Below are positions 33,516 to 45,810 of a stretch of 64,000 nucleotides of DNA, one piece after another. How positions within the stretch are numbered: position 1 is the stretch's first letter; the number at the start of each line of letters is the position of its first letter. A program made the position numbers and the translations under genes. Origin of the DNA: Sciurus carolinensis (Eukaryota; Chordata; Mammalia; Rodentia; Sciuridae); assembly GCF_902686445.1 (NCBI RefSeq), contig NC_062226.1, forward strand, positions 15,968,001 to 16,032,000, given 5' to 3'. Under the pieces are notes generated by a model that saw only the letters and a list, made by a program, of their open reading frames with translations, did no database searches and was not told where the DNA came from.

Positions 33516-35955
33516 TAAAAATTTTGCGTTCACAGATATTCCATCATTTGTTGCAATTCAATCTTAAGCAATAGCTTAATTTACTCTCCTGTGGGTTTTC
33601 TCTTCAGCAAAATGTTTGGAAAAAAAAAAAAAAAAAAAAACCATGAAACTGTATCACTCTACCCTCCTTATGGGAGTCATTCTGAGATTCTAATGAAAAT
33701 AGAAATGGATATGGAAGTGATTTGAAACTGTGGGTTTCTACACAAAAGCTACAGATTGGAATTATTCTATTTGGTGGGTGAAAGTGGCCCATGGTCAGCA
33801 GTTTGTAACTGGAAATAGAAATACAGCCAGGCTGGTTGGTATCTGGTCCATTATCTTCTGTGGGTCACTCCCTTCTCCCATGAAGATCAGGACATGCCAT
33901 CCTGGAACAAGAGGAAGATGATGGCAGAGTGATTGTGTGTTATCCACAAGACGATAAGCTCAGTAAAGAGTCCACTAGGGTCTGGGCCTGCAAGGCAAGT
34001 GGGCTACCTTTGTAAACAATCTTCCACAACCGCAGATGTAGCCTTTTCCTTCTTTGCTCTTTTGGACCACAGCAAACCCTGGTGGAAGAGCCAATTATGG
34101 AGGAATGAAGATACTGAATTCAGAGCTCACACATGTAATTTTCAAGTTTAAAAAAAGCTTACCTTATCTTCCGTTTCTCTTCAAGTTAACAGCTTGGAGC
34201 TGCTAAATATAGTGAAACGACTTTCCCAGAGCAGTGAACTCTTCAGGTCAGAAGCAACTTTCAAATCATAATAGCCAGCCTCACTCTGATGCATATAACC
34301 TTCACTTCCTCAGCTCAGCCTTCATTTGAGCTGATGTTTGGATCAGAAGCTTTGTATTTAGCTTCTCTTTTCCCCCTAACAGGTCATATTTTATATTCAT
34401 ATGGAGCATGTTGTTGGGTAGAGATCTGGATTCCTATAACCCGGAGGTCTTAGGCAGGGTCACAATTAGACTATCACATCTCAATCACATAGCAAGGAAA
34501 TCTTTGGTGCATGCTTCTTATTGAACACTGATTTAATTTGATTTTGGAGTTCTATTTATCTAACATCAGGAAACTTTCACCAACAGTGAAATCATGAAAG
34601 GAGAGAGATAAAGACAGCAGTGGGGAAGGAGGAAACCGGGAAGGAAGTTAAAAAACTAAAGTCTATCAAGCATTCATCTGGCCTGAAGAGCTCACCCAAG
34701 ACAACTGAGGAAGGACAATGAGAAGTGATGCACTTGGCTTTAGTTTCCCCACTGACCGCAAGGGTCCTCAGGTGGCATATGGCTCTCAACTTCTAGTCTA
34801 GAACATGAAATGATTTTTGTTCACAGGAATGTACTTTAGAGTATCAGAATGCAGAGGCACTCTCTACAAGTGCCATCCGGAGAGGAATATTTACTACCTC
34901 TGTGTGTGGGGAGAGACCAAAGCTCTACAGAACTCACCAAATACTAAATGGCTTACTGAAACTCCTCCTAGGCCTCCTTCCTGGCTGCTAATTCATCAAC
35001 CCCGAATTACCCTTTACATTACATGACTCCGTGCATAAAGCAAAATGCTGCGCAGAATGAAAAATTGAGCTGCATTTAGGGGGTCCTTTTAGAGTGGAGT
35101 TAAAGGGCTGCTGTGTATCTATTTGGAGGAAATATTCAAAGGACCCAGGGGAGCACAGTGGAAAGTTGAAATTGAGAGAAAGAATCTACTGCTACTATTA
35201 CCGTAGTCAGTTTTGAAATCTCAAGTCGAGACTGCAGAGGTGAAATGAGGCTCAAGGTTAAGCGAAGTGGTATCATCACTACCATCAGGATTGTCTTCTA
35301 CTCCATGAAACTGCTCCCCCCTCAGTGTTCCTGTCTTTGCTAATGGTTTTATCGCTGTAGGCAACCTCCTAGTTGACATTAAACTCAGATCTATGTTTTC
35401 CCTCCATCTTGTTGGCTGCAGTGATGCTATGGCTTATTTTCTTCTCGTGTTCTTTATTCTTATGCCCGCATTAGGTTCATATATTATTTCCTTGCACCTA
35501 GTGTATAGGCATGCCTGTTTTAAGAATGAAAATACTTAAATCATGTGCCTGATTTTCCCAGGTGAATCCCTCTGCTGTGGAATATTACTTGATCACACAA
35601 GTCAAAATCAACACTTCCTTCCTCTACTCTTCTCTCCTCTGTCCCAAATTCCTCAAATGTTAACAGGGGCACAAACTTCCAACCATTTTCTTAAAATATA
35701 GATTCTGATCAAATAGGACTGGGGTGCAAATTGGGCCATCTAGGGGGTTATTCGGTCATGTAGGGGATGATTAAAATATGAGCTTAGCTGAGGAAGGGTT
35801 GCTCTTGATAGTGGTGAGAAGTCTTAGGGTTGGATCTGGTACCAATCCCAATCCCTGTGATCCATCCTCTGAAGGAAATTACAGACCTTTCTGAAGTAGC
35901 AGAAGCTATTGGAAACAAGTCCCAAGAATCAGAGAAGCAGAGAGACAGAGTATGT
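33516..35955. other. Unique DNA, no gene seen
   Basis: A 21-base A-run at about 33620-33640 has no processed-pseudogene body in front of it. The stretch 34980-35250 is free of repeats and has motif-rich, moderately GC sequence such as 'gcataaagcaaaatgctgcg'; possibly conserved non-coding, unverified. Open frames at 33730-34151 and 34592-35026 show no family features. Confidence 0.45.
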
Positions 35956-35959
35956 TAAA

Positions 35960-36125
35960 ATGGAAAAGCAATATGATTAAGATTTCAGTGTCCTGACATC
36001 TGATACTAGCTATTCTTATTAACTGTGTGATTAGCAAAGCATCACTTAACCTCTAAGGACCTCCTTTTACTCATCTGCTAAATGATGAGTTTGGACTACA
36101 TTAAGTTTCATCCAACTCAAACCAT
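35960..36125 (+). repeat. MIR SINE
   Basis: 'aactgtgtgattagcaaagc', 'atcacttaacctctaaggac', 'cttttactcatctgctaaat' and 'gatgagtttggactaca' follow the sense MIR order closely. Confidence 0.8.
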
Positions 36126-36229
36126 CACTGGTCCTCCAATGTTTCTTGTTATGGGGACAGGAAGGACAAGAAGACAGGGCAGAGTGCACTCCAGTGGTTC
36201 ATTCTGTCTCTTCCATTCTCAAAAGAGGT

Positions 36230-36640
36230 AAAAAGGGCATCCTGTGCTCTGGGCATCAAGGCAGCTGCAATTGCTGTGCTCTTTTTTGGCTTAATCTGTC
36301 ACAGCTGCCTGTAAACTGCAACTGAGTGGTGGGTGATGGGGGCTGTGAATGAGCTCCATCAGCGATCAATTTACCATCCTCCAGCTATTCAAGATTGCAC
36401 CTCATTTACTCAAAGAATGAACTGTTGCAAGACAAAATCTCTGCTGATGTGACTGAAGTAGGTCATGTTTCCACCGTAGCTCCAGCAGCAGGTATTGTTG
36501 GGCTTCCGGGCAGCACAAAGCTGTATCAATGGGGAGGGTGTGGATAATGTATGACACGAGGTTCCTGGGGAAATTATTTCTGACTCCAATTGGAACCTGA
36601 TTAGGATAGAGACTCTTGTTATGGACCAAATAAAAGTTAG
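36230..36640. promoter_or_regulatory. Candidate conserved non-coding element
   Basis: Repeat-free, with motif clusters typical of enhancers: 'aaggcagctgcaattgctgt', 'tgtcacagctgcctgtaaac' (two CAGCTG E-boxes), 'ctccatcagcgatcaattta' and 'gctgatgtgactgaag'. No plausible exon. The enhancer reading is inference only. Confidence 0.35.
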
Positions 36641-36849
36641 TGGCTTATAGTTGAATGAAACCTAAATGTTATAAGTAAATGCTATCACAGCCTGCAAGTC
36701 AAGGAAGTGATTTCCTTTCATTTTTCTCAAGACACATGGCAGTGTGCTATGATATTTAGCTATGTGTACAAAAATATATGTTGAATAGATGAATGTGTTA
36801 ATTCAATAAAGTTTATGCAGTGCTAAGCAAGGAATTCTGTATCCAAACT

Positions 36850-37260
36850 TTCTGGTTATCTATTATTTATTAACAAATACCCCAAGACTGAGTGACTTAA
36901 AACAACCATTACTTTCTCGAAGTTGTGGAGGTAGTGAATTCCGGGGGATGGTTCAGTGGGTAGAGTCTGGTCATCTGGCAACTTACCGGGTGGGAATGTC
37001 TGAAATGACTCAAATACAGGGCTGGCTGTTGGCTCTCCAAGAGCGCAGTTAGGGCTATCAATCACGGTGTTTCAGTTCCCTGGACTATGGCCCCCATGTC
37101 AGTTGGGCTTCCAATAGCATAATGCATGGATGACTAGTGTAAGGAAGTAGAAGTTGTCGATCCTCCTAAGTCTTGGTCTTTTGTAACATTTTAGGGGTCA
37201 AAGACAGTAAGATGTCAGCTCAGATTAAAAAGGAGGAGAATAAACTTCATCTCTTGATAT
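36850..37260 (-). mobile_element. Probable old MaLR/MLT1-type LTR, antisense
   Basis: 'gttatctattatttattaac', 'gagtgacttaaaacaaccat', 'gggatggttcagtgggtaga' and 'caaatacagggctggctgtt' follow the antisense order of an old MLT1-type LTR. Heavy decay prevents subfamily assignment. Confidence 0.5.
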
Positions 37261-37349
37261 AAAGAATGGCATATGCATATAAGAAAGTGAATGACATTTG
37301 GGAACATCTATGGAATCTTAATCAAATCTTTTATCACCTGAGCTATTTC

Positions 37350-37795
37350 CTTTCATTTGAATAAAGTATTAGATTTAAAGGTACAAAGACATGTATATAA
37401 CCACTAGAATGACTAAAATTAAGAAGAATGACAGTAACAAGTATTGATGAATTGGTGGCATAATTAGAATTTTTATACATGCTGAAGAGAATATTAAATG
37501 GCACAATCTCCTTAGAAAACTGACAGGTGCTTAGAAATTCAAATGAAAAAGACCTCTAATCTATAGTGATACAAAGCAAACAGTAACATGCATGGGTGGG
37601 GGTGAAGTGATTGACAAGGAATGTCATAAGGGAATCTTTGAAATGAAAATATATATATGTCTTTCCTTGATTATTGGGGTAGTGACATATATTTCGATTT
37701 ATTAAGAATGATCAAACTGGACACTTAAAATTGGTGCATTTTATTGCATAAACGTTGTGACTCAATAAAATTGATTTTCAAAATAAGATGTTAAA
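37350..37795 (+). mobile_element. Old L1 (L1M-type) 3' end, sense
   Basis: 'ccactagaatgactaaaatt' and 'aagtattgatgaattggtgg' are decayed ORF2; after an internal gap the 3' UTR follows with 'gttattggggtagtgacat'-like and 'aaactggacacttaaaattg', 'gtgactcaataaaattg', which contains the poly(A) signal AATAAA. No frame is left intact. Confidence 0.75.
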
Positions 37796-38350
37796 TCTGC
37801 TGTGGGTGTCCATAGTTTTCAAAGTCACCTATGGATTTGGGGCGGGGTAGTTCATCTTTATCCTGAGTCAATCTTCCTATCACCTGAGTTCTTCGTATTT
37901 ACTTGATACTTCACTGCTTCATTACTGGTCACATTTCCTACTGTTGCTCTATCCTGACTTCTATATTCTGAATGTGGCTTCAATAACTTTATTGCTCCAA
38001 AGCAATGGTACCAGGGTTGCTGTGTATAGCAGGCATTTCTTTAAAAGGTTTCAGTGCCAGGGCTGGGGTGGTGACAACTATATCAAAACATAATATGACT
38101 AATGTCTAAATATTGGGCATTACTTTCCTGACGTATCTCTCCTAGGCTACTACAGAAAATTATCATCAACTAAAACTTACCAAGACTACACCTAGCTGGC
38201 ATGATCTATGGGACCTTCACACTTCTGCCAAATCATGCACATAAATGTCCCCTATCATCCTTCAGATCACCTTAAACATCACAAATTTAGACATGCTCTT
38301 TGAAGTGTTAATATTTTCCTCTTCGAAGTAGTATTTCTCCTAAAAAAGAA
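37796..38350 (+). repeat. Unique DNA, then possible L2 remnant
   Basis: 'cctatcatccttcagatcac' and 'cttaaacatcacaaatttag' at about 38250-38300 look like the 3' region of an L2 LINE in sense orientation. The rest is unassigned. Confidence 0.35.
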
Positions 38351-39304
38351 TTATGATTTATTTTTAAATGAAGTTATTCTCAAATTCAAATCCAGACAGT
38401 TAGAGTCCCTCCTTTCCACATTATACAAGATGGATTATAAACAATCTTAACCAACAAGGGACTCACAGTACAGAGGAAATGACAGGGGCAAGGCAACAGG
38501 CTTCATGCAATAATGGTCACATCACAAGTTCCTAAAAAGCAAGAAGATATGCACACCATGCACACAACCAGAGCAGGTAAAGAGGAGGGTGTGCAGAAAA
38601 ACTTGCAGAAGCAAAGAAATAGAACTATTGACCATGCATAAAACTCAATGCGCACATTTATTTGTGAGGGAGAATTTCCTTATCTATATAAAGGAGGAAT
38701 CCAAAGATGGACCTGGATTTACATGTAGATTAAATCCAGTCGATCGGCGTTAGTTTACTTTACTTGCTGATTTCTTCTTCAGTTGGTTTTCCCATGAGAA
38801 CAATAGTGACGTCTGCAATTCCAGATTATTTCCTTAATCTGCACCACCCAAAGCTGCACCACACAGCTATTGGCTGTGTATTAAAATCCCCAGGGTATCT
38901 CTTTTCCCCTATGGGATATTCAGTTTGTAATATTTCAGTATTAATATTTTTTAATTCATTCCTGTATATATCTTTATGGAAGTCAGACTATTCCATTTTG
39001 GGTTTAAAAAGGTCTTGCCTGAGGATCTTGAAAAATAAAAAGGCACTAGGTTTTAAGACAAATATATTTGTGTATGAGGACACAGACAGACAGAGTCACA
39101 CACACTGTGCAATCCTGACATGCAAAACAATTTAGAACCATTGACATAGAGAAAAAGTACCTAAAATATGTATAATGATATTTACTGTCATGGATAATTA
39201 GAGTCACACAATTTAAAGTCATTCCTTAATTGTTACTGAAATACTGTATGATAACATATTCTATTGGCCATATTGTGGGCAAGCTAGTTTTCTTATACAT
39301 TGTT
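38351..39304. other. Unique DNA, no gene seen
   Basis: The 123-codon frame at 38764-39135 has no family features. No repeat recognised. Confidence 0.45.
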
Positions 39305-39910
39305 GATGGAAATTCAGATAGGTGCAATTTTGAGAGAATCAGACATTGGATGGGAATTTGGCAATGTATAATCAAAATGCATTTACCTTTGACCCCATAA
39401 TCTTATGTAGAAATTTATTCTGCTTTTTTTATTTTCTAGAAATAATATATATATATATATATATACAAGATCATTCACTGAAGAATGTATTTGTAATCTT
39501 AAAATATGGGAAGAAACTATCTAAAAGGCCATTTGGTAAAATGGTTGAATAAACTGTGGTGTGCATGTGCTGTAGTATGTTACTGAAAATGACTGAGAAA
39601 AACTGTGCACTAAAGTGTTTTCCAGACTGTGTTGTAAAGCGAAGAAAACAAAATGCAAAAAAAGTTATCTCTAGAAATTGTATTTGTGTAATAGAAAAGG
39701 CAAAATAAGAAAACACACATTGTCTGCTCAATTTTACATAAAGAATCAAAGAAAGGCAAATTCTGAGTCTAATGAGGTTGGTTACCAGTTTGGTTGAGTG
39801 GGAGGGAGTTTGGGGAACATTATCTGGATGTAGTAATATTTCTCTGTGGACAGCTTTCTATATAATTTCACCTTTGGTAACAATGTATCATCTAACCAAA
39901 GGAAAAAAAG
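39305..39910 (+). mobile_element. Old L1 3' end, sense
   Basis: 'gggaatttggcaatgtataa', 'tttgaccccataatcttatg', an internal (TA)n at 39448-39466, 'aagatcattcactgaagaat', 'tggttgaataaactgtggtg' and 'gagtgggagggagtttgggg' follow the sense order of an old L1 ORF2 end and 3' UTR (L1ME-like). Fully decayed. Confidence 0.7.
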
Positions 39911-40644
39911 TATTAGCAAAGATGGGGAGAAATGGCAGAATACAAACAGATAGAAATGTCCCTTCCTGAATTTCAAGAAGTAGCATACCCACAATGAAGG
40001 GGGAAAGCAATTAATCCCACTATCTTTTGAATAAAGTAGCTTAAGAAGATCAGATGATTTTTAATGTACAGAAAAGAGTGTGAGCCGTGGACCTTGAATA
40101 GTATATCTTCTCATCATTTCCCCCAAAAGCATAAGCTACTTCTCATCTCTAAGACCAGTGGCCATCCTTAACACATTGTCTGTGGATAGGGAAATGTACA
40201 TATTAATCAATTTAAACTACTCAGGTTATCTCAGAGGTCAAAGATGTGTCACATCACACCCAGGAGTTATGGATGCTTATGGAGCATAAATAACCCTCAA
40301 AAAAATCACACAATAAAGAGAGAAAATGAAGAAATATATTCACAGGTAGGAAGGGAAGGATATCAACACATCCTTCTTACAATGGTGCACACTGAGGGGC
40401 AGGGCCAGCATGAGCTATTTGAAATGAAACACAATAATGAACCATAGAAATCAAGGGACCTATTTGCTTTGGAGGGTCTAATTTGGAGTCAGTGGGGGGG
40501 GCTATTATCAGACGGAATACACAAGGAAAGCAAAGACAGTAGATGTTCTGAGGTCCAGGCAACAACTGAAAATAGTCCCACTAAATGCATGGAGAGGGAC
40601 GAGATGTCTTGAGAGACTCTGACACTCTACAGTCCTGAAACAGG
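39911..40644. other. Unique DNA, no gene seen
   Basis: Nothing recognised. Confidence 0.45.
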
Positions 40645-40830
40645 ACAGGATTCTCAAAATGTCATGAGCATCAGGATAAGCTGGGAGACTGTACGTTGAA
40701 AATACCTGAGTTACACCACAGAGATTCAGTAGGACAGCATGAGTCCCAGAAATGTGATTTTACATAAACTTCTAAGAAGATTCAGAGCTAGGTGGTCTGA
40801 TCACATTTTGAGAAACTCCTGTAATGAAAA
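40645..40830 (+). repeat. MER5A-like hAT DNA transposon relic
   Basis: 'agtcctgaaacaggacagga' is poorly matched, but 'catgagcatcaggataagct', 'agattcagtaggacagcatg' and 'tcacattttgagaaactcct' follow MER5A in sense order. Non-coding, old. Confidence 0.6.
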
Positions 40831-41334
40831 ATAATGATGCAAGTTACCTAGTTATTTTGGGGTAGTTAGAAGAAAATAAAGTTTCAGTTGAGAGAGTTCA
40901 GGTTCAGGTAAGAACTTAACTCCTGGCTTAGTAATCACATCTCTCCTATTATTAGTCATTTCTAACATTAAAAATACACCTATTACTATAGTCTCACCTG
41001 GTCTTATGCCATTTAACTATAGCATCAAGCCCATAAGGAAACCATGGTCTGATTGCTAAATAACAAGTTTAGCTTTAGCTCAGCTCCTGCAAAAAATGGG
41101 GATTCAGCCTGAGTATGGAAATCAAGAGTTTTGCCATCGTGCTTCATGCTGCTTCCTTGAGAGAAGCAAGTGTAGAGGTAAGAGCACAACTGATGGCAGC
41201 TCAACGCTAAAATATTCTGGCACAGTACAATATTGTGGAATCCTGATGGATATCCTTCTTGGCCCCAGAGACAACTGGGAATGGGAATGGTAGTAAGAAT
41301 TGATCTTCCAGGAAAGCAACGAAAGGGTAAGCAA

Positions 41335-41336
<2 letters not shown>

Positions 41337-41386
<50 letters not shown>

Positions 41387-41411
41387 AATATATATATAAA
41401 TATATATATAT
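41337..41411. repeat. (TA)n dinucleotide array
   Basis: About 75 bases of nearly perfect alternating TA with a small interruption. Self-complementary on each strand, hence able to extrude a cruciform. The minus-strand frame 41025-41465 crosses it and is an artefact. Confidence 0.95.
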
Positions 41412-41676
41412 TAAAAAGAGAAATAATACATTCTTGGAGGAACCTTTTTGTTGGGTGATAGACAATAGCCATTCCTAAGGAAAGAATGTTATAGACCTTG
41501 AATTCTGGTGTTAACACAGGTAACTCATAATTTTGGGTGTACTGATATTTATGGTTCTCAAACTTTCCATTTACAAAGTAAGAATGCCAACCTATATCAT
41601 TCATAGAGGAAAATCAAGAAAAATTTATGAAAAACATACTCATTTTCTTCAAAGAAAACAAAATTAAAACTATTCT

Positions 41677-41805
41677 GAAGCTGAAAGTGGTGGTGCATAC
41701 CTGCCATCCCAGCTAACCGAGAGACTGAGGCAGGAGGATCACAAGTTTGAGACAAGCAACAATTTAGTGAGATCCTTTCTTAAAAAAGAAAAGAAAAGAA
41801 AAACT
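41677..41805 (+). mobile_element. B1/Alu-like SINE
   Basis: 'tggtggtgcatacctgccat', 'cgagagactgaggcaggagg' and 'atcacaagtttgagacaagc' match the 7SL-derived SINE in sense orientation, followed by a purine-rich 'aaaagaaaagaaaag' tail. The ID half is absent or unrecognisable. Confidence 0.85.
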
Positions 41806-43549
41806 ACTCAGGATATAACCCTACAGGGCTAGAAGTTCTTTTAATTGCATAATTCCATGCAAATTGCAAAACATCATTGTGCCAATTTATCAATAAAAAT
41901 TATATTTAAAAACATGAAACATGATTTGAGTACAATATAATCAAAAAGTCAGGTGTTGTATCTAAAAAACTTCTTCCTGACAGAAAAATCCCAAAGAAAT
42001 ATATTGCAAAGTACCTACTTGAAAATGCACATAGGCTGCCCTTTCATTTGAAGAGAAAACACTGATCCAAAAGTCAGTTATGAGAAATGTTTTGAATGCA
42101 TGTCCGCAATGCTGAAATTAGCTCATGCCTCCTCAACCTTTCCTAAATGTCCTTGGGGAAGCATCAGTCAGAGTGAGAAAGGTCTTTGTATGGTCTTTCT
42201 TCAGTGGCATTGACTCTCTCGCTTCTTATGCATTAGGACTGTGCTCAGGTCCTGGAAAGTGCTGAGGAAGAATCTCGATTGATTCTCAAAACAAACCAGA
42301 CAGCAAGCGAGAGAACAAGTACCCACAAAGGACACCCACTGGGACCCAAGTTTTCTTCCTGTTCCTGCCGAAGCATCTGAGCGTCTAAACTTCTACTTTG
42401 AGGAAATCATCATGTAAAATAGTGCCAGCAGAAATGATAGTACCACTGGTATCACCACCCGTTACCCCTCCGATCCTGTCATTGTGATTTATATGCATTA
42501 TTCTGTTTATAAAAAAATCAGTTTTGCCCTTTGTTGTTTTTCTGGTTTCTGTGACTACCAATTAGTAAATTCTTCATTAGCTGTGAGGCTGCTGAAACTT
42601 ATCAAGCTTTTGGTCCTCCAGCACTGGCTTTTGCTTGACTTTTACTCTCAAAAAACTTGAAAGTGAAGCAAGGAAAAAAAAAAAAAAAAAAAACCAGAGA
42701 GAGAGAAAACAGATGTGCAGTGAAAAGGTATGATGGGTTTTTATAAGGGCTGTAAAAGAGAAGGTTCAATGTGCCATGAAAACAATGGTGGCTCACTCTA
42801 CCAGCTAGAAACAGCTTTCTAGTGGGAAGATCATAAGGAACAACTCTGTCCGAAGGTCTGTATTTGGCCAACACCTGACTCCCACCCTCCTTCGCTAGGC
42901 TGTGGGCAGCAGCACAGTGGTGTGAAGCAGGAGATATTCAGTGGACTCTCCTTCACTCCTGCTGCCCACCTTCTCATCTCCCCACTTCTCAGACTTGAAA
43001 GAAACCAAAGTCCACTTACCACATTTCCAGTACCATCCACTCTTCCATTTCCACCAAGTATAATGTAGTTTTCTAAGGATGATAAGATAATCACATATCA
43101 TGCCCCATATAACACAGATCCCTCTTAAGCTACCAGTGAAAGAATTTGGGGTTACTCCAATATCAAGTCATTGCTTCTGGAATTCAATTTCTCCTCTGGA
43201 CATCTATTTTTTTTTTTCTTTTTGTTTCAGGCAGAAGGTAATTTGTATAGTAGCTGAAATAAAAGAAGCTTAACAGATGAAATCCATGGTCCAAGCCTGT
43301 GGACATCATTGAGAAGTTAATGAAATTTCTGTGCCTGGAACAGATTATTAGGCAACAGCTGAGATTGGAAAAAGATTAAGCGACTGAATTGCAGCAGAAC
43401 CAAAGGAAGGAGTCTAAAGTCAGCATTCATCATGCCCCATGGAAGATGAACAAATCAGGGAATAGACGTGGGTGAGCTGCTCTGAACTCTTAAACCACTG
43501 TACCCTGTCCCTATCCAACCCCAAAGAGTGGACATTGTTTCTTTTGCCC
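41806..43549. other. Unique DNA, no gene seen
   Basis: Holds an A-run at about 42674-42693 and a splice-site-like pair at 43205-43243 (see findings). No exon is supported. Overlapping frames at 42602-43101 are not convincing. Confidence 0.45.
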
Positions 43550-43810
43550 AGTTCTGTCACTCCCCCTACTCAGAAATACTCAGTAGCTCCCCAGCATCTC
43601 CCACACTCATTGCCTAGCTTTCTAGGATCTCCAAGACTCTCCATCCAGTTCCATCATACAACATTTCTCATTGTTTCTCTGCATAAATTATCTTTTGTGG
43701 GAACACTAGGCAGGATTTGCAGAATAGGAATCCACTGTTTTACTTGCTAATCTGTTTCCACATCTTTGTTTACACTATCACTCTATCTGGAAACAATCCT
43801 TCCACATGCT
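43550..43810 (+). repeat. L2 LINE remnant
   Basis: 'cagtagctccccagcatctc', 'gatctccaagactctccatc', 'tgtttacactatcactctat' and 'ctggaaacaatccttccaca' follow the sense L2 3' region. Strongly decayed. Confidence 0.55.
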
Positions 43811-44029
43811 TAGTTGCAAGGTAGAAAATAAAATTGGGATTTCCCCAAATACCAATAGAGAGAATCAAATGAGTGCTTCTGTATGCAAGGTACTGCACAC
43901 GCTTGTAGTTGATACCTGGATGAATTAGAAATGTTTTCTGCTCACAAGGATACTGGAGTCTTGGGAGAACAATGAGAACTTTAGAAAAAAAGTCATTTTT
44001 CCAGCAAATTCTTATGGTATACTAATATT

Positions 44030-44230
44030 AGCTTCCATATATTGAGTATTTGCTAGGTGCTAGGCATCACATTAAATACTTTCCATAGACTACTGTTTTC
44101 ATTTGTCAGATATACTTTGAGTAAGGATTGTAATTATCCTCCCTTTAATGATGAGTAGGCAGTAGCTCTGAAAGTTTACGTGATTTGTCCAAAACCAGTA
44201 AGTAGCTCAGTAGAGATGCCAAATGGAATC
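44030..44230 (-). repeat. MIR SINE, antisense
   Basis: 'atattgagtatttgctaggt', 'gctaggcatcacattaaata', 'gtaattatcctccctttaat', then 'gtgatttgtccaaaaccagt' follow antisense MIR over almost the whole element. Confidence 0.82.
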
Positions 44231-44819
44231 TCTCTTGATATCAAAAGATGCAATTGTTTCACCATATTGTAAGGAAGACTGGCTCGGCTTCAGTGTCTGC
44301 AATGAAACAGATGAGACTATAGCCAGGAAAAGAAGGCTCAACTGCATAGTCTGCAGTGTTCTGGGCAAGAGTTCATGAGCATGTGGATGAAAGGTGGTGA
44401 TCAGAACGGGGAAAAGTGACGGAAGTACCAAGACAGCCCTGCTAGATATCCTCATATGCTCAGACGTGGGGTACACATAAAGAGAACTATCAGAATGACT
44501 AAAGACAATCCCAGTTAACAAGAATATATGCAAAGAGAAAAAATGTACTCTTGGAAGCAATGGTTTCCCTGCAAAACAAATCCATGGAATGTTTTATCAA
44601 CATTCTTATTGATAAAAGTCCTTCTGAATCACCAAAAGAGCAATAATACTATAAGTCTTTAATTCTCCAGGCTAATGATCTTCAGCCACATGGCTTGTTG
44701 GTCACATGTCAGGATTTCTAGCCTCTCATTCCCATAGGACTCTGCTCCTTCTCTAAGGCAGAGTTGGAAGAGCATTCGATGAGATCAACAAGGAACTGTT
44801 CTTCTTTTCTCAGTTCCAG
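44231..44819. other. Unique DNA, no gene seen
   Basis: The 117-codon minus-strand frame at 44207-44560 overlaps the MIR and has no family features. Confidence 0.4.
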
Positions 44820-45010
44820 CTGCAGTGGGGGAAAGTCAATTGGCCTGCACTTGATTTTTTATTTAACTCGTTTGTGTAGTAAAATGCTATGGATGCAGAT
44901 TAACTTTCCCCGCTCAATACTGCCTAATTGATTCACCCACCTTGAAGCAGAAGCTTGCAAGACCCTTGATAAATAAATTGAAAGGCTTCTTTGCTTCAAA
45001 ACTCCCTCTG
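44820..45010. promoter_or_regulatory. Candidate conserved non-coding element
   Basis: Repeat-free, homeobox-rich composition ('tgattttttatttaactcg', 'atgcagattaactttccccg', 'tgcctaattgattcacccac') and a 'gataaataaattgaaaggct' stretch, set between repeats. This is a look, not a proof; alignment would be decisive. Confidence 0.3.
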
Positions 45011-45129
45011 TAAGTGGCAGTTCAAATAGGATGAGGACTTCTAAATTTTCTTCAGTGATAAAATCCTCCAGAATGGGGTCAGAAGTAACAGAAATCTTCC
45101 CATACCACTAGGGCTGCAGTCTTTTCATT

Positions 45130-45540
45130 GGATGTCTCGATCCATTTGTACTGCTGTAACAAAATGCCCAAGACAGGATAATTTATAAAGAGCAGAGATC
45201 TGGTTCTCACAGTAAGGGAGACTATGAGTCCAGGATCAAGATTTCAGCAGGTTTTGGGCCTGGTAAGAGCCCCATCTCTCCTTTCAAGTGGATTCCTTGC
45301 CGTTGTATCCTGAGTAGGGAATGAACAATGTGCCCTCACATGATGGAAAGTGTGGAAGAGAAAGAAAGAGCTCCCTTCAATCTCAATCCTGTTATAAGAG
45401 AGCTAATCCCATTTATAAGGATGTGCCTTATGATTTAATCACTTCCCAAAGATCATACCTCATAATACTGATGCACTAGGAATTGTATTTCAACAGGAAT
45501 TTTGGAGGGAGTACTATTGCTTAAAATTTAGCATTGGGTG
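45130..45540 (-). mobile_element. MaLR (MLT1/MST-type) LTR, antisense
   Basis: 'tccatttgtactgctgtaac', 'gacaggataatttataaaga', 'ggttctcacagtaagggaga', 'caggatcaagatttcagcag', 'gtgccctcacatgatggaaa', 'ttaatcacttcccaaagatc' and 'gtatttcaacaggaattttg' are the antisense order of a MaLR LTR from its 3' to its 5' end. Nearly full length, solo. Confidence 0.85.
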
Positions 45541-45639
45541 GACTTGGGGAAGTTAGTTCATAGACAACACAGAAATGACTGTATTAAGTGTCATATAAGC
45601 CAGAAAACATAAAAGCACATTATATCATGTTTACCCATC

Positions 45640-45810
45640 AAGAAAATCTATGCAATGAGTATTACAATTCACACTCTGGAGATATACAAAATGATACAAA
45701 GAGAAACTAAGTAACTAGCCCAAAGTAGCACAGCTAGGAAATGGTGGAGCTAAAATCCTAAGACAGATTTCTCAGACACCTAATTCCATGCTTTCACTAT
45801 CCTGCTTCCA
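45640..45810 (-). repeat. MIR SINE, antisense
   Basis: 'gatacaaagagaaactaagt', 'aactagcccaaagtagcaca', 'gctaggaaatggtggagcta' follow the antisense MIR core. Confidence 0.8.

Noticed and set aside
33620..33640. Poly(A) run as the end of a processed pseudogene (also 42674-42693 and 25672-25690)
   Set aside because: The upstream sequence has no recognisable mRNA-like or coding content and no flanking duplication was seen.
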